Positions 47,452 through 59,073 of a DNA stretch of 64,000 nt are shown here, piece by piece (positions within the stretch are counted from its first letter, which is position 1; each line of letters starts with the position of its first letter). The notes under the pieces were generated by a model. It worked only from the letters and a program-made list of their open reading frames with translations, was not told the DNA's origin and made no database searches. The DNA is taken from positions 689,920 through 753,919 of the forward strand of contig NZ_JAOWKZ010000001.1 in assembly GCF_025751495.1 (NCBI RefSeq), written 5' to 3'. Both the position numbers and the translations under genes were made by a program. Source of the DNA: Albidovulum litorale. GTDB taxonomy: Bacteria > Pseudomonadota > Alphaproteobacteria > Rhodobacterales > Rhodobacteraceae.

Positions 47452-47479
47452 TTGCAACGGACTGTAACAATCGTTGCAA
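47452..47479. promoter_or_regulatory. Inverted repeat upstream of lpxC
   Basis: TTGCAACG and CGTTGCAA are perfect inverse copies separated by 12 bases, about 85 bases before the lpxC start and outside the ftsZ terminator. It could be an operator or an mRNA leader hairpin. Confidence 0.4.
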
Positions 47480-47538
47480 TTGTCGGCAAAGCCCCGCCTG
47501 CACTTGGGAATCCGTCCATAACTCGTTGCCCTACAAAT

Positions 47539-47569
47539 AAAAAGGGGCAGCTGCCGCCGCCCCTTTTTT
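47539..47569 (-). terminator. Intrinsic terminator of ftsZ
   Basis: AAAAAGGGGC and GCCCCTTTTT are perfect inverse copies with a ten-base loop, 20 bases after the ftsZ stop; a run of Ts follows on both strands. This closes the ftsQAZ transcript. Confidence 0.85.
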
Positions 47570-47588
47570 CGGAAAATGTTACCGGTTC

Positions 47589-49208
47589 TCAGTTGGCCTG
47601 ACGGCGCAGGAAGGCCGGAATCTCGATCCGTTCCTGATCCGGATCGACCTCGTGATCGTCCTCATAGCTCGCCTGCGTGGTCGGCTGCTGACGCATCGGC
47701 GGCATCGTCCGCTCACGCTCCTCGGCCGGGTGACCGGTCATGCGGTTCAGAAGCGTGTTGATGCCGAAACGCGGTTTTTCAGCGACCCGCGGGGTCGGTT
47801 GCGGCGCTCGCGCGGCGGGCTGGGCCGCCGGGCGCGGCGCCTGCTGCTGGACGGGCGCGCGGTTGACGGCGGCCTGAAGCCGGGCAAGGGCCTCGGGCGA
47901 CGGCGTGCCGGGCGCACGGGGGCGCGGCGCGACGAAGCTTTGCGGGTCATCCTCGACATGCAGGTTCTGCACATTCGCGTTGCGCTCGGGCTGATAGGCG
48001 GGCGGCGGCAGGTCGCCACCGGCCGAGGTCGCGTCAAAGAGCGTCCGCTCTTCCTCGCGCGCGGCCACAGGCTCGCGGCGCGGTTCTTCCCGGCGCGGTT
48101 CCGGCTGGACGGCAACCGGCTCGGGCGCACGTTCGGCGCGGACCGGCTCCGGCGCGCGAACCGGCTCCGGCTCGGCCACGGCGGCGGGCTGCAGCGGCTC
48201 GGCCAGACGGCGGCGTGGGGTCGGGATTTCGGTCTGCGCAACGTTCGCATCAATGCCGGTCGCCACGACCGACACCCGCATCGTGCCGTCCAACGCATCG
48301 TCGAGCGTCGAGCCGACGATGATATTGGCATCCGGGTCCACTTCCTCGCGGATGCGGTTTGCCGCCTCGTCGAGTTCGAAGAGCGTAAGGTCGGAGCCGC
48401 CGGTGATGTTGATCAGAACGCCCTTGGCGCCCTTGAGGCTGATCTCGTCCAGAAGCGGGTTGGCGATGGCCTTCTCGGCCGCCTGCACCGCGCGATCCTC
48501 GCCCGAGGCTTCGCCCGTGCCCATCATCGCCTTGCCCATCTCGTCCATCACCGCGCGGACATCGGCGAAGTCGAGGTTGATCAGGCCCGGACGGACCATG
48601 AGGTCGGTCACGCCCTTTACACCCTGGTACAGGACGTCGTCGGCCATCGCGAAGGCCTCGGTGAAGGTGGTCTTTTCATTGGCCAGACGGAACAGGTTCT
48701 GGTTCGGGATGATGATCAGCGTATCGACGACCTTCTGCAGCGCCTCGATGCCCTCATCAGCCTGACGCATACGCTTGCCGCCCTCGAACTGGAACGGCTT
48801 CGTGACGACGCCGACGGTCAGAACGCCAAGCTCGCGTGCAGCCTGCGCGATGATCGGCGCAGCCCCGGTACCGGTGCCCCCACCCATACCGGCCGTGATG
48901 AAACACATGTGTGCGCCCGCGAGGTGATCGACGATCTCTTCGATCGTCTCCTCGGCGGCGGCGGCGCCGACCGACGGACGGGCGCCCGCTCCCAGACCCT
49001 CGGTCACTTTCACACCCATCTGGATGCGCGATTTCGAATGGCTTTGCTGCAGCGCCTGCGCGTCGGTATTCGCCACGACGAATTCCACGCCCTCAAGCTG
49101 CTTCTCAATCATGTTGTTGACCGCGTTGCCGCCGGCCCCGCCCACACCAAACACGGTGATACGTGGCTTCAGGTCTTCGCGTTCACTCATCATCAGATTC
49201 AATGCCAT
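47589..49208 (-). CDS. ftsZ: Cell division protein FtsZ
   Basis: 539 residues. The GTPase core (about 1-330) carries the tubulin signature [10 protein letters not shown] and starts [19 protein letters not shown] Pro/Arg/Glu-rich linker of about 190 residues leads to the conserved C-terminal peptide [13 protein letters not shown], which docks FtsA and other partners. The long linker is usual in alphaproteobacteria. Preceded by a 170-base gap, so it may have its own promoter. Confidence 0.97.
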   Translation of the reverse strand: MALNLMMSEREDLKPRITVFGVGGAGGNAVNNMIEKQLEGVEFVVANTDAQALQQSHSKSRIQMGVKVTEGLGAGARPSVGAAAAEETIEEIVDHLAGAHMCFITAGMGGGTGTGAAPIIAQAARELGVLTVGVVTKPFQFEGGKRMRQADEGIEALQKVVDTLIIIPNQNLFRLANEKTTFTEAFAMADDVLYQGVKGVTDLMVRPGLINLDFADVRAVMDEMGKAMMGTGEASGEDRAVQAAEKAIANPLLDEISLKGAKGVLINITGGSDLTLFELDEAANRIREEVDPDANIIVGSTLDDALDGTMRVSVVATGIDANVAQTEIPTPRRRLAEPLQPAAVAEPEPVRAPEPVRAERAPEPVAVQPEPRREEPRREPVAAREEERTLFDATSAGGDLPPPAYQPERNANVQNLHVEDDPQSFVAPRPRAPGTPSPEALARLQAAVNRAPVQQQAPRPAAQPAARAPQPTPRVAEKPRFGINTLLNRMTGHPAEERERTMPPMRQQPTTQASYEDDHEVDPDQERIEIPAFLRRQAN

Positions 49209-49380
49209 TGATTATCCGCCTGTTTGTCCCCGGCCTGAACTGGCCGCTTTTTTCCGCATTAGTGCGATTTTAGTCACAGAATCGCCGGAGGTCACGAAAA
49301 AAACGCAAAAACGCTACAAAATCTGGGGGTTAAATATGAGCCATTCAGCGGTATTTCGCCGACACATCAAGATCATGTGT
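49209..49380 (-). promoter_or_regulatory. ftsA-ftsZ intergenic region
   Basis: About 170 AT-richer bases. One GANTC site (GAATC, 49279-49283), the target of the cell-cycle methylase CcrM in this class, and a TTAACCCCC motif on the minus strand reminiscent of a CtrA half-site are seen. Their role here is not proved. Confidence 0.4.
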
Positions 49381-50712
49381 TTACCAGTTGTCTTTAAACC
49401 ATTTCACCGCTCTTCTAAGCGACCGGGCCGGGTAGCGTTCGGCCGGAATTTCGAAATCCCACCACTCGTCTTGCGGGTGTGCGGCGAAGAGCGAAAGACC
49501 GACAGTTGATGCAAAGGCCGCGCCAGTCGCCGCCTGCGGCAGTCCCTGAACGCGCAAGGGACGACCGAGTCGCACGTTCTGGCCAAGGATTCGCGCGGCC
49601 AGCATATCGAGGCCGGGGATCTGGCTCGCGCCGCCCGTCAGGACGATCTGCTGGCTCGGCAACTGGTCAAAACCGGCCGCATCCAGAAGCGCCCTGACCT
49701 CCTCCAGAATCTCTTCGACACGCGGCCGCATGATGCCGATCAGTTCCGTACGGCTGACCTGCCGACGGTCCTTTTCCCAGTCGCCGCAATCGGCGCCGAT
49801 CTCGATCATCTCGCGGTCGTCCATACCGGTCGCATGAACCCCGCCATGGATCGTCTTGATCCGCTCGGCGGTCGTCAGCGGCACCTGCAGACCCTTGGAG
49901 ATATCGGAAGTGACATGATCGCCGCCCAGTCGCACCGAGTCGGCAAAGATCATGTGCTTCTTGATGAAGATCGACAGCCCGGTCGATCCGCCGCCCATGT
50001 CGATACAGGCCGCGCCCAGTTCCTGTTCGTCCTCGACAAGGCTCGACAGCCCCGAAACATAGGCCGACGACGCCAGCCCCGCGATTTCCAGATCGCAGCG
50101 CTTGATGCAGTAAAGCAGGTTCTCCACCGCGACGGTGTCGATGGTCAGCAGATGCATGTCCGCCGACAGCCGGTTGCCGACATGGCCGCGCGGATCGCCA
50201 AGGCCCGACCGGTGGTCGATGGCGAAGTTCACCGGATGGGCATGCAGCACCTCGCGCCCCGCGCCGAAATCCGGCACATCGCAGGCGGCCAGCACGCGCG
50301 CCACGTCCTGCTCGCTGACCTGACCGTCGGCAAGCTCGATATCGCCCGCCAGCCCATAGCTGCGGGGGCTCGCGCCGGAAAAACAGGCGATGACGTGATC
50401 GACCCGCGTCTGCGCCATCTTCTGGGCGGCCTGCACGGCGGTGCGGATCGCACGCTCGGTCTCGGCCATCGCATCGACTTCACCAAACCGTACCCCGCGC
50501 GAGCGGGTCGTGGCGGCACCGATCACCCTGAACTGCGACTGCCCGGCGAGTGAGCCGAGCCCGTCCTCGCGCATCTCCTCGGACCCGTCGAACTGCAGGA
50601 CCAGACAGGCGATCTTCGACGTGCCGACGTCAAGGATCGCGACAACGCCCCGCTGCATCGCCGCACGGCGCATGTTCCGCATCGCGCGCTGGGACTGGTA
50701 AAGATCGGTCAT
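49381..50712 (-). CDS. ftsA: Cell division protein FtsA
   Basis: 443 residues, actin-like ATPase that tethers FtsZ to the membrane. Actin-fold motifs are seen: VAILDVGTSKIACLVL near the N terminus, CIDMGGGSTGLSIF and VLTGGASQIPG. The C-terminal amphipathic helix reads RRAVKWFKDNW. Overlaps ftsQ by four bases. Confidence 0.96.
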   Translation of the reverse strand: MTDLYQSQRAMRNMRRAAMQRGVVAILDVGTSKIACLVLQFDGSEEMREDGLGSLAGQSQFRVIGAATTRSRGVRFGEVDAMAETERAIRTAVQAAQKMAQTRVDHVIACFSGASPRSYGLAGDIELADGQVSEQDVARVLAACDVPDFGAGREVLHAHPVNFAIDHRSGLGDPRGHVGNRLSADMHLLTIDTVAVENLLYCIKRCDLEIAGLASSAYVSGLSSLVEDEQELGAACIDMGGGSTGLSIFIKKHMIFADSVRLGGDHVTSDISKGLQVPLTTAERIKTIHGGVHATGMDDREMIEIGADCGDWEKDRRQVSRTELIGIMRPRVEEILEEVRALLDAAGFDQLPSQQIVLTGGASQIPGLDMLAARILGQNVRLGRPLRVQGLPQAATGAAFASTVGLSLFAAHPQDEWWDFEIPAERYPARSLRRAVKWFKDNW

Positions 50713-51611
50713 TGCCCTGTTACCTCGGTTTCAAGCCCTGTCAGTTCGGCATTTATGTCGGCCGCGATCCTGATCGTCGGCCGGTTCTGATTGCGCAGGT
50801 CCACGATGGTCAAATCGCGGCCCAGCATGTCCTCGGCCTGATGAAGCGCGATAACGCGCTGCACCGCCTCCATCGCCCGTGTCTCTGGCAGAAGGATGCG
50901 CTGATCGCGGTCGAGCACGATGTCCCAGCGCCGCTCGCCGACGCGGACCAGCCCGCGAATACGGTCCCGGATCGGTTCGGCGGCATCGAGAAGCGCCAGC
51001 GCCTCGCCCACGCGCGCATCCGCCCCCTCGCCCGCGATCACCGGCAGATCGGGCCGCGCCGCGCGGTTCAGAAGCGTCGCCACCCGGTGCCCGGTCGCGT
51101 CCAGCATCTCGAGCCCCGTCTCGGTCCGCCACAGGATCGCCGGCTGGCGTTCGCGCACCGTGACCTGAAGGATGCCGCCCTTGCGGATATGCAGTTCGGC
51201 CGAGGCCACGGCATCGACCTGTTCGATCTCGGCGCGGAGCGCCTCAAGGTCCAGCCGGAAGGACGAGGCCGGAAGCGCCACCGGCAACATCTTGCGGATC
51301 GCGGTCGAGACCGGGGCGGAGGCCCCGTCGATCGCCATGAGCTTGACCATGAATTCCGGCCGCGTCTCGACACTTTCACGCAGATCGGCCAGCGATTTCG
51401 CGATGCCCGCGCGCCGCGCGTCGTCGGCGAGGTAGCCGCCGACCAGCGACACCGCCAGAACGAAGGGCAGGCCGACCCGCACCGCCAGCCGGAACATCGG
51501 CGTCAGCCACAGCCGGTCCATCCGGTAGGCCAGCCGCGACGGCGCCGGATCACGGCGCACCGGCTCGGCCAGTTCGGCAAACCGCCGTTCCGCCCCGCCT
51601 AGCGACCGCAT
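50709..51611 (-). CDS. ftsQ: Cell division protein FtsQ
   Basis: 300 residues: a short cytoplasmic N terminus, one membrane helix (about 45-65), the POTRA domain ([26 protein letters not shown]) and the FtsQ/DivIB domain. I chose the ATG at 51611 because GGAGG lies eight bases upstream; nine codons upstream is another ATG. The start overlaps the ddl stop. Confidence 0.93.
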   Translation of the reverse strand: MRSLGGAERRFAELAEPVRRDPAPSRLAYRMDRLWLTPMFRLAVRVGLPFVLAVSLVGGYLADDARRAGIAKSLADLRESVETRPEFMVKLMAIDGASAPVSTAIRKMLPVALPASSFRLDLEALRAEIEQVDAVASAELHIRKGGILQVTVRERQPAILWRTETGLEMLDATGHRVATLLNRAARPDLPVIAGEGADARVGEALALLDAAEPIRDRIRGLVRVGERRWDIVLDRDQRILLPETRAMEAVQRVIALHQAEDMLGRDLTIVDLRNQNRPTIRIAADINAELTGLETEVTGQ

Positions 51612-52522
51612 GACGCGTCCTCCACGATCCAGGCGCAAAGTTCGGGGAACGACATGCCCACCGCCGCCGCCTGTTCCGGGCTGAGCGACGTGGGCGTCAT
51701 CCCTGGCTGGGTATTGGTTTCCAGAATGAAGAGACCCGCCAGCCCCCGGCTGTCATCCCAGCGGAAATCCGACCGCGACAGGCCCCGGCAGCCAAGCGCC
51801 CGGTGGGCGCGCAAGGCATAGTCGCAAGCCGCCTTGGCAATCTCGGCGGGGATAATCGCGGGGCAGCTATGGGTCGATCCGCCCGGCGCGTATTTGGCAT
51901 GGTAGTCGTACCAGCCCGAGGTATGGATCTCGGTCACCCCCAAAGCCCGGTCGCCGAGGACGGAGACGGTCAGCTCACGCCCCGGCACATATTCCTCGAC
52001 CATCGCGATCTCGGGCATCTCCTCGCCCAGATGCGGCGGCGAATTGGCGTCCTTTGCAACGATATAGACACCGACGGAGGACCCTTCGGCATTCGGCTTC
52101 ACCACATAGGGCGGCGCCATCACATGCCGCGCCATGACCTCGGCTTTGGGCGCCAGAAGGCTCTCAACCACCGGCAGACCGACACCGCGATAGATGTCCT
52201 TTGCCCGCGTCTTGTCCATCGACAGCGCCGAGGCCAGCACGCCCGAATGGGTGTAGGGAATGGCCAGCCATTCCAGCATCCCCTGCACGCAGCCATCCTC
52301 GCCCCAGCGGCCATGGAGCGCATTGAAACAGACATCAGGCTTGATCTCGGCCAGGCGCGCGGCGATATCGCGGCCCGCATCGACCTCGATCACCGTGAAT
52401 CCTGCCTCCCGGAGCGCCTGGGCGCATTCACGCCCGCTCGACAGCGACACCTCCCGCTCTGCGGAAAGGCCGCCCATCAGTACCGCCACTCTGGAGGCTT
52501 GTCTGCCCGACTTGCCTGCCAA
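51599..52522 (-). CDS. ddl: D-alanine--D-alanine ligase
   Basis: 307-residue ATP-grasp enzyme making the D-Ala-D-Ala dipeptide for peptidoglycan. Characteristic stretches are [41 protein letters not shown] and ETNTQPGMT. The start is a TTG (GAGG six bases upstream). It overlaps ftsQ. Confidence 0.95.
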   Translation of the reverse strand: MAGKSGRQASRVAVLMGGLSAEREVSLSSGRECAQALREAGFTVIEVDAGRDIAARLAEIKPDVCFNALHGRWGEDGCVQGMLEWLAIPYTHSGVLASALSMDKTRAKDIYRGVGLPVVESLLAPKAEVMARHVMAPPYVVKPNAEGSSVGVYIVAKDANSPPHLGEEMPEIAMVEEYVPGRELTVSVLGDRALGVTEIHTSGWYDYHAKYAPGGSTHSCPAIIPAEIAKAACDYALRAHRALGCRGLSRSDFRWDDSRGLAGLFILETNTQPGMTPTSLSPEQAAAVGMSFPELCAWIVEDASCGR

Positions 52523-52567
52523 TTTTGCCTCGAACGGGTCCTTTTGCGGACCCTTGTCTTATGGTTT

Positions 52568-53506
52568 CTACGCGTCTGCCTCGGGCGATGCTACGCCCAC
52601 GCGCATGATTTCCCACTCTAATGTCAAACCGCTGTTTTTGAAAACCCTTTTTCTGACCTCTTCGCCCAATCCTTCAAGGTCTGCAGCCGTCGCGCCGCCG
52701 GTGTTGATCAGGAAGTTCGGATGCTTCTCGCTCATCTGCGCGCCGCCCCGCCGCGCGCCCCGCATCCCGGCCGCGTCGATCAGCTTCCAGGCCTTGAGGT
52801 CATGCACATCATCCGCCTTGCCGGTCGACGAAAACCCCGCCGGATTGCGGAAGGTGGAGCCTGCCGAGCGGTCCTTGACCGGCTGGGTCGCGTCGCGCTT
52901 GGCCAATTGCTCCTCCATCCGCGCGGCCAGTTCCGCCGGATCGGCCAAGGGCCCTTCGAACACCGCCTCGGTGACGATGGCCCCCTCGGGCAAGGACGAC
53001 GAACGATAGGCAAAGCCCATCTCATCCTTCGTGACCGTCCGCACGGTCCCGTCCCGCATCACCACCGTCGCCTGAACGAAGTGATCGGCGGTGTAAGACC
53101 CGTAACAGCCCGCATTCATCCGGACCGCCCCGCCGATGGCGCCGGGAATGGTCCGCAGGAAGGTCAGGTCCACCCCCGCCTCGGCCGCCTTCCGCGCGAC
53201 ATGGGCATCCAGGGCCGCCGCCCCCGCTGTCACCCGGTTGCCGTCGATGCTGATCCCGTTGAACCCGCGCCCCAGCCGGATCACCACGCCCCGAATGCCG
53301 CCATCGCGCACGATCAGGTTCGAACCGACCCCCATCGGAAAGACCGGCACATCCGCAGGCAGGGCCGCAAGGAAGGCGCAGAGGTCGTCGAGATCGGCAG
53401 GCTGAAAGAGCCACTCCGCCGGCCCGCCAACGCGCAGCCAGGTCAGATCGGCCAAAGGCCGGTCAGGGGTCAAAGCCCCCCGGGGGCAGGGAAGGGTCAC
53501 GGTCAT
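52568..53506 (-). CDS. murB: UDP-N-acetylenolpyruvoylglucosamine reductase MurB
   Basis: 312 residues, FAD-dependent. The FAD motifs [14 protein letters not shown] and [19 protein letters not shown] are present, as is the catalytic Ser in [11 protein letters not shown] and the late Glu in SEKHPNF. I chose the ATG at 53506 ([10 protein letters not shown]); the frame is open to 53779, but that stretch is a hairpin-rich intergenic region. Upstream lies an accessory gene in place of the usual direct murC neighbour. Confidence 0.95.
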   Translation of the reverse strand: MTVTLPCPRGALTPDRPLADLTWLRVGGPAEWLFQPADLDDLCAFLAALPADVPVFPMGVGSNLIVRDGGIRGVVIRLGRGFNGISIDGNRVTAGAAALDAHVARKAAEAGVDLTFLRTIPGAIGGAVRMNAGCYGSYTADHFVQATVVMRDGTVRTVTKDEMGFAYRSSSLPEGAIVTEAVFEGPLADPAELAARMEEQLAKRDATQPVKDRSAGSTFRNPAGFSSTGKADDVHDLKAWKLIDAAGMRGARRGGAQMSEKHPNFLINTGGATAADLEGLGEEVRKRVFKNSGLTLEWEIMRVGVASPEADA

Positions 53507-53610
53507 GAGGTGACGGTTAATCCGGCAGGGCGATCGGAGCAAGCCTCTCCCGAGGAACGCCCCACAAGAAACCGCACCACAATCGCGCGCCAACCTAACC
53601 GTCTCGCATC

Positions 53611-53754
53611 TCCCCTCCCCCTCGTGGGGAGGGGATGGGGGTGGGGGCTCTCCCGCATATAGAGCAGGAAGGACAGCGCCCGACCCTCGGGGTGGGCGAG
53701 AAGCGCCCTCCCCCGGGGGGGAGGGTCGGGCTCTGCCCGGCGTTGCCGCCGGGC
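53611..53754. repeat. Nested palindromes between murB and the accessory gene
   Basis: Perfect hairpins TCCCCTCCCC / GGGGAGGGGA (53611-53635), CCCTCCCCC / GGGGGAGGG (53706-53725) and GCCCGGCG / CGCCGGGC (53735-53754). An outer pair GCCCGACCCTC / GAGGGTCGGGC (53678 and 53721) encloses one of them. The last lies six bases after the stop of the accessory gene and may be its terminator. The GGGGAGGG type recurs between genes in many alphaproteobacteria. Confidence 0.6.
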
Positions 53755-53760
53755 GGGGCA

Positions 53761-55014
53761 TCACTTGCTCTTCAACCATCCCTTAATCTTGCGCATGCAG
53801 GTGTCGGCAAAGGCAATACCGGTCGCGTAGTTTCCCGGCGTCCCAGCGTCGGTCAGATACTTGATGGCCGATGCCATCGACACAATCGCCGCACTAACCT
53901 CAGGCGCTTCCCCCTGTGTCACAGCCTTGTCAGCCGCCTCAACAACGGCTGGAAGCTGTGCCTCGACAACGACCAGCGCATTCTGGCGGGGCGCTTCCTC
54001 CTCGAACGCCTCACGCATGAGCTTGACCGCCTCAACGATCTTCCCGAGCATCTCAAGACGCAGTGTCAAAGCATCGCGCTCACGGCTTGACAGACTGTTC
54101 TGACCCCTCAGCCGTTCGATCTCCTCCTCGACAAAAAAGAGAAGTGCCTCGAGTTGCAGCCGGACCGCATGTGCATTGCGCTGAAGCGCAGAAAGATTGG
54201 GTCGCGCTTTTTCATTTGCAGCCTCCGCGCCCCCGGCGACGGCGACTTTTTCAAGCCTCGCGATTTCCGCCGCCACCGCATCCGGCCCCAACTGCCAGAT
54301 ATCCTCCGAAATCTCCGTGACCTGCCGCTGCAACTCCCAGTCAACCTGCTGACCGGACAGAACCCCATCCCACCAGCTTATCCAGAAGGCCCAATCATGT
54401 CCGGACCCAACCCATTTTTCTTTTACACTCTCCCATATTCTTTCGAGATGCGTGGTCCGGTTCCAGAGCGGCCCAAATCCGCGTTTGCCTTCAATGGCCA
54501 CGGCGTCCCTGGCAATTTCATTGTCGAGATAATCCTCCCCAAGATCCGATTGCCCGAACGCCGCCCAATATCTGTCGTAAGCATGTTCGAGTTTTTCGGC
54601 TGCCGTCGCCCTACCGAAAGCATGTTCGTTGAGTGCCTCTACCACCCCAAGCATCGCTTGCGAGGAATACGAAGCCCATTTGGAGTTCTCGCCGTTTTCA
54701 TATCCGGCGTAAAAATCCGATTGCACCTTCCGACAGGCTTCTAAGACTGGACCCAGCCCTGAATAATCGAGTCCGGTCAAACGCGTCTTGACCGCGTAGT
54801 CGAGGAGGAGTCCCGCTCTCAAAACAGGGAAGGTCGTTATGTCCCAACTTTTGGAAAGGTCTACAGGCCGCTCCAACAGTGCCGGGAGAAAACGGAGCAC
54901 CGCGCGGGCGAGGATCATGAACTTCACTTCGAACGGAGCGGCGTTCAGCCACCCAGTCAAACTCTCCCAGTCTCGTATCTCAGACGCCTTCACCATGCCC
55001 TCAAGCTGACCCAA
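53761..55014 (-). CDS. Unrecognised 417-residue protein inserted in the dcw cluster
   Basis: I do not recognise a defined family. The N-terminal part (about 15-160) carries alternating helical hydrophobic stretches ([44 protein letters not shown]), then an acidic Trp-rich middle ([13 protein letters not shown]) and a long charged helical C terminus (about 270-380) with [15 protein letters not shown] and EEEIERL. No signal peptide or clear membrane anchor. Base composition is lower in GC than the neighbours. It separates murB from DUF2484 and murC, genes normally adjacent in this order. Probably acquired; possible coiled-coil or helical-repeat protein. Confidence 0.7.
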   Translation of the reverse strand: MGQLEGMVKASEIRDWESLTGWLNAAPFEVKFMILARAVLRFLPALLERPVDLSKSWDITTFPVLRAGLLLDYAVKTRLTGLDYSGLGPVLEACRKVQSDFYAGYENGENSKWASYSSQAMLGVVEALNEHAFGRATAAEKLEHAYDRYWAAFGQSDLGEDYLDNEIARDAVAIEGKRGFGPLWNRTTHLERIWESVKEKWVGSGHDWAFWISWWDGVLSGQQVDWELQRQVTEISEDIWQLGPDAVAAEIARLEKVAVAGGAEAANEKARPNLSALQRNAHAVRLQLEALLFFVEEEIERLRGQNSLSSRERDALTLRLEMLGKIVEAVKLMREAFEEEAPRQNALVVVEAQLPAVVEAADKAVTQGEAPEVSAAIVSMASAIKYLTDAGTPGNYATGIAFADTCMRKIKGWLKSK

Positions 55015-55106
55015 ACCACCTCACCCCGCAAGGCTAAGTGTCGGGACGGATGCCAGACGCTTGACATACGTTTTGCCGACAGTTGGCAGACGCTGTGCCG
55101 ACAGAC

Positions 55107-55355
55107 TCAGCGCGCCCGTCTTCCCCTCGCCCAGCGCCAGAGATAGATGAGCGGCCAGCGCAGGATCGAGGCGCCTGCGGCCAGAACGATCAGGCCCAGC
55201 CATGGTCCGTTCTGATAGGTCACATAGCCAAGGATCGGGATGCCCAAAGCGATCAGCACATAGGCCGCGCGCCAGTGGTGGTCGCGTGAGGGAAGCATGG
55301 CGATCAGGGTTGCCGTGACGGCCCAGAGACAGGCGAGGGTGATCGACAGGTTCAT
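55107..55355 (-). CDS. DUF2484-family membrane protein
   Basis: 82 residues with three hydrophobic segments (LACLWAVTATLIAML; YVLIALGIPILGYV; LIVLAAGASILRW). The DUF2484 family sits next to murC and murB in Rhodobacterales. Function is unknown; a role in cell-wall synthesis is suggested only by its constant place. Confidence 0.88.
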   Translation of the reverse strand: MNLSITLACLWAVTATLIAMLPSRDHHWRAAYVLIALGIPILGYVTYQNGPWLGLIVLAAGASILRWPLIYLWRWARGRRAR

Positions 55356-55403
55356 CGCCAGCCCCTGCCCCGGATCATATGTTTCTGCCGTTTTGCCAAT
55401 GGC

Positions 55404-56813
55404 TTAGCCTCCGAACCGGGCGGGCAGCGCATTGGCCCAGGCCGAGATCGTGCCCGCGCCGAGGCAGACCACCATGTCGCCCGGTTTCGCCTGTTCCCGC
55501 ACCAGCCGCTCCAGATCGTCCTCGCTGACGATCGCGCGGGCATGGCGGTGGCCATGGGCGATGAGACCCGCGACCAGATCGTCGCGGCTCGCCCCCGGGA
55601 TCGGGTCCTCGCCCGCGGCGTAGACCTCGGCGATGGCGACCACGTCGGCCTCGTTGAAGCAGGTGCAGAAGTCCTCGAAAAGACTGGACAATCTGGTGTA
55701 GCGATGGGGCTGGTGGACGGCGATGACCCGGCCCTTGGTGGCCTGTCTCGCAGCCTTCAGGACGGCCGCGATCTCCACCGGGTGGTGGCCGTAATCGTCG
55801 ATGATCGTGACCCCGCCAAGGACCTCGCCAACCTTGGTGAAGCGCCGATTGACGCCGCCGAAATTGGCCAGAGCCTCACGGATCTCATCCTTCTTCATGC
55901 CCAGATGCCGGGCCACGGCGACGGCGGCCAAGGCATTGGAAACATTGTGATCCCCGGGCATCGGCAGGGTGCAGCCCTCGATCACCGCGTCCTCGCCTTC
56001 CCCCTGCAACGCCACGTCGAAATGGGCCACGCCAGCCTCGTAGCGCAGGTTCACGGCGCGGACATCGGCCTGCGCATTGAAGCCAAACGTGATGACCCGC
56101 CGGTCTGTGACGCGGCCCACCAGCGTCTGAACCTCGGGGTGATCGGTGCAGCAGACGGCGGCGCCGTAGAAAGGGATGTTGGAGACGAAGTCGTAAAACC
56201 CCTGCCGAAGCTTATCGAAATCGCCCCAATGCTCCATATGCTCGGGGTCGATATTGGTGACGATGGCGATGGTCGCGGGAAGGCGGTTGAAGCTGCCGTC
56301 ACTTTCGTCGGCCTCGACCACCATCCATTCCCCGGCGCCTGCACGGGCGTTGGAGCCATAGGCATGGATGATGCCGCCATTGATCACGGTCGGGTCAAAA
56401 CCGCCCTTGTCGAGCAGGGTCGCCACCATGGTCGTCGTGGTCGTCTTGCCATGCGTCCCACCGATGGCGACGTTAGAGCGCATGCGCATGAGTTCGGCCA
56501 GCATCTCGGCCCGTCGCACCACGGGCAGGCCGCGCTTGCGGGCCTCTTCAAGCTCGGGATTGCCCTTCTTGATCGCCGAAGAGATCACGACAACCGCCGC
56601 CTCGCCGATATTTTCGGCCTTCTGACCTTCGAAGAAGGTCGCGCCCAGCTTGACCAGCCGTTCGGTGATCTTCGAGGCCTTCGCATCCGATCCCTGCACC
56701 CGGTAGCCTAAGGTCATCAGAACCTCGGCGATGCCTGACATGCCGATACCGCCGATACCGACGAAGTGGATGGGGCCCAACTCTCCGGGCAGTTTGGTTG
56801 CGGCGGCGTTCAT
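55404..56813 (-). CDS. murC: UDP-N-acetylmuramate--L-alanine ligase MurC
   Basis: 469 residues. The first cytoplasmic amino-acid addition in peptidoglycan synthesis. The UDP-MurNAc motif [17 protein letters not shown] loop [10 protein letters not shown] and the C-terminal [10 protein letters not shown] are all present. Its start overlaps the murG stop by four bases. Confidence 0.96.
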   Translation of the reverse strand: MNAAATKLPGELGPIHFVGIGGIGMSGIAEVLMTLGYRVQGSDAKASKITERLVKLGATFFEGQKAENIGEAAVVVISSAIKKGNPELEEARKRGLPVVRRAEMLAELMRMRSNVAIGGTHGKTTTTTMVATLLDKGGFDPTVINGGIIHAYGSNARAGAGEWMVVEADESDGSFNRLPATIAIVTNIDPEHMEHWGDFDKLRQGFYDFVSNIPFYGAAVCCTDHPEVQTLVGRVTDRRVITFGFNAQADVRAVNLRYEAGVAHFDVALQGEGEDAVIEGCTLPMPGDHNVSNALAAVAVARHLGMKKDEIREALANFGGVNRRFTKVGEVLGGVTIIDDYGHHPVEIAAVLKAARQATKGRVIAVHQPHRYTRLSSLFEDFCTCFNEADVVAIAEVYAAGEDPIPGASRDDLVAGLIAHGHRHARAIVSEDDLERLVREQAKPGDMVVCLGAGTISAWANALPARFGG

Positions 56814-57907
56814 GTCGTCTCTTTCACGGGCAGGGCCTTGACCATCTGGACAAGGCGGTCGGTGGCGTCAGGGATGCCATAGGCAAGGGCCGCCTTGGCC
56901 ATGCGGGTCGCGGCGGCGGGGTTTTCCAGAACCGTGGCGACATGGCCTGCCAGCGTGGCGGCGTCAAGCCGGGATTCCGGAATCAGGATCGCGGCCTCGG
57001 CCTCCACCAGCCCATGGGCATTCGCGGTCTGGTGATCGCCCGCAGCCGCGGCGAAGGGGACGAGGATCGACGGGCGGCCGATGATCGAGATATCGGCAAC
57101 CGATGAAGCACCCGCGCGGGAAATGATCAGCTGCGCCTCGGAAAAACGGCGCGGCACGTCGTCGAAGAAGGGGCGCACATCGGCGCGGATGCCCGCTTCG
57201 GCATAAGCGGCAACGACGCGGTCGACATCCTCGGGCCGGGCCTGATGCGCGACACGGATGTTGCCCCTGAGCGCCTCCGGCAACACGGCCATCGCCGATG
57301 GCACGCGGTCTGAGAGGATACGTGCGCCCTGAGACCCGCCGATCACGACGACGCTCATCGGGTAGTCGCCGGGCGGGATATAGGGGGCCCCGGCGCGATC
57401 AAGCACGGCCTTGCGGACGGGATTGCCGGTGTGATGACCCTCGACCCCTTGAGGCAGGGTCGTCGGCCAGGTGCCGCAGGCCACCCAGCGCACGCGCTTG
57501 GCGAAAAGCTGGTTCACGCGGCCGAGGATACCATTCTGTTCGTGGATCATTCGCGGGATGCGCAAGGCGACAGCGGCTGCAAGGGCCGGGATCGTCGGAT
57601 AACCGCCGAACCCGATCACCGCGTCGGGCTTGTCGCGCATCATGCCGAGGATTGCGCCCAGAACCCCGCCCGCGATCCGGAACGGCACGGCAAGTTTCGC
57701 GGCAAAACCGCCTCGCGCGAAGGTCGCTGCGGTCACCGTCTCGACCGTCACCTCTTTCGGATAGCCGCCCGCATACCGCGCGCCGCGTTCGTCGGTGGAC
57801 AGCTTCACCCGCCAGCCACGGCTCAGCATCGCCTCAGCCAAGGCCTGTGCCGGAAACATATGCCCGCCGGTCCCCCCGGCTGCAATGAGAAGCAGGGGCG
57901 CCGCCAT
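56810..57907 (-). CDS. murG: Peptidoglycan glycosyltransferase MurG
   Basis: 365 residues. Adds GlcNAc to lipid I to form lipid II at the inner face of the membrane. The N-terminal [15 protein letters not shown] and the nucleotide-binding [13 protein letters not shown] and [12 protein letters not shown] motifs are intact. Overlaps ftsW by one base and murC by four. Confidence 0.96.
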   Translation of the reverse strand: MAAPLLLIAAGGTGGHMFPAQALAEAMLSRGWRVKLSTDERGARYAGGYPKEVTVETVTAATFARGGFAAKLAVPFRIAGGVLGAILGMMRDKPDAVIGFGGYPTIPALAAAVALRIPRMIHEQNGILGRVNQLFAKRVRWVACGTWPTTLPQGVEGHHTGNPVRKAVLDRAGAPYIPPGDYPMSVVVIGGSQGARILSDRVPSAMAVLPEALRGNIRVAHQARPEDVDRVVAAYAEAGIRADVRPFFDDVPRRFSEAQLIISRAGASSVADISIIGRPSILVPFAAAAGDHQTANAHGLVEAEAAILIPESRLDAATLAGHVATVLENPAAATRMAKAALAYGIPDATDRLVQMVKALPVKETT

Positions 57908-59073
57908 CAGCGCCCCCGTTTGATCAGGTAATCACCGATCTTGCCTTGCGGCCGCGCACGGGTGAAGGCCAGAAGCATGCCGACCGCGATACCGCTCGCG
58001 ATGACCGATGATCCACCGTAGCTCACGAAAGGCAGCGTCATCCCCTTGGCGGGCAGAAGCCGCACCGCCACGCCCATATTGATCAGCGCCTGCACCCCGA
58101 AAGCACAGGCAAGCCCCGTGCCCGCAAGCCGGATGAACGGGTCACGTTCCCGCATCAGACGGAAGAGCGACCGCGCCGTGATCGCGCCGTAAAGCGCAAT
58201 GATGACGAGGACGAGGACAAGCCCGTATTCCTCGGCCGCGACCGCGATGATGAAATCCGTATGGGCGTCAGGAAGCGACCATTTGACAGTGCCCTCGCCG
58301 ACGCCGACACCGAAGAAGCCGCCTTCCTGAATGGCGTTGGTGGCGTATCCGATCTGGGTTCTAGGGTCGATATCGGCCGCGAGGAACCCGTCGATGCGGC
58401 GGGCGAAATGCTCCGAGACATCATAGGCAAAGATGCCGCCCGCCACGACCAGCCCGCCGATCACGGTGAGAAGCGTTATCGGCGCGCCCGCCACGAAATA
58501 CATCACACCCCAGGCGAAGAGGATCAGGCAGGCCTGCCCGAAATCGGGCTGAAGTGCGAGGAAGAGGACGATGACGATGGTCAGGACGAAAGAATAAAGC
58601 CGCCCCGGGGGGCCGTTGATCTCTTGCGCGGCCGCCATAAGCCAGGCGGAGATTATCACGAAACCGGGCTTGAGGAACTCGGACGGCTGGAAGCTGGCGA
58701 AGCCCAGCGAATACCAGCGTGTAGCGCCTTTGCCGAAATCGGTGCCGAAAACCGGCAGCAGCATCAGCGCCACGAAGGCCAGCAGAAATCCGATGACCCC
58801 GAGGCGCCGCACAAGATCGGGCGACATCATCGAGGTGAACATCATCGCGGCCAAAGCCATGACCCCAAAAAAGCCCTGCCGCGTCACATAGTAGAAAGGA
58901 TCGAGTCCGTTCTTTTCCGCGAGCGGCACCGAGGCGGCGAGGCCAAGAAGCAGCCCGATGCCGAAAAGCACCATCACCCCGGAGAGCGACCATTTGTCGA
59001 TTGTGCGCCACCAGCGGGGAAGAACTGGCTCACCTGCCCGTGCGGGGATGGAGCCATAGACCATCTCAGTCAT
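57907..59073 (-). CDS. ftsW: Peptidoglycan polymerase FtsW
   Basis: 388 residues, SEDS family, ten predicted membrane helices. Motifs [11 protein letters not shown], a [13 protein letters not shown] segment with the catalytic region, and [15 protein letters not shown] are present. It makes septal peptidoglycan with FtsI. Usually preceded closely by murD; here an RTX-protein gene intervenes. Confidence 0.96.
   Translation of the reverse strand: MTEMVYGSIPARAGEPVLPRWWRTIDKWSLSGVMVLFGIGLLLGLAASVPLAEKNGLDPFYYVTRQGFFGVMALAAMMFTSMMSPDLVRRLGVIGFLLAFVALMLLPVFGTDFGKGATRWYSLGFASFQPSEFLKPGFVIISAWLMAAAQEINGPPGRLYSFVLTIVIVLFLALQPDFGQACLILFAWGVMYFVAGAPITLLTVIGGLVVAGGIFAYDVSEHFARRIDGFLAADIDPRTQIGYATNAIQEGGFFGVGVGEGTVKWSLPDAHTDFIIAVAAEEYGLVLVLVIIALYGAITARSLFRLMRERDPFIRLAGTGLACAFGVQALINMGVAVRLLPAKGMTLPFVSYGGSSVIASGIAVGMLLAFTRARPQGKIGDYLIKRGR

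Noticed and set aside
47652-49211. Plus-strand open frame opposite ftsZ
   Set aside because: An Arg/His-rich shadow of the ftsZ linker and GTPase domain.
53507-53779. N-terminal extension of murB
   Set aside because: The extra 91 codons translate a palindrome-rich intergenic region with proline runs; known MurB proteins begin near the ATG at 53506.
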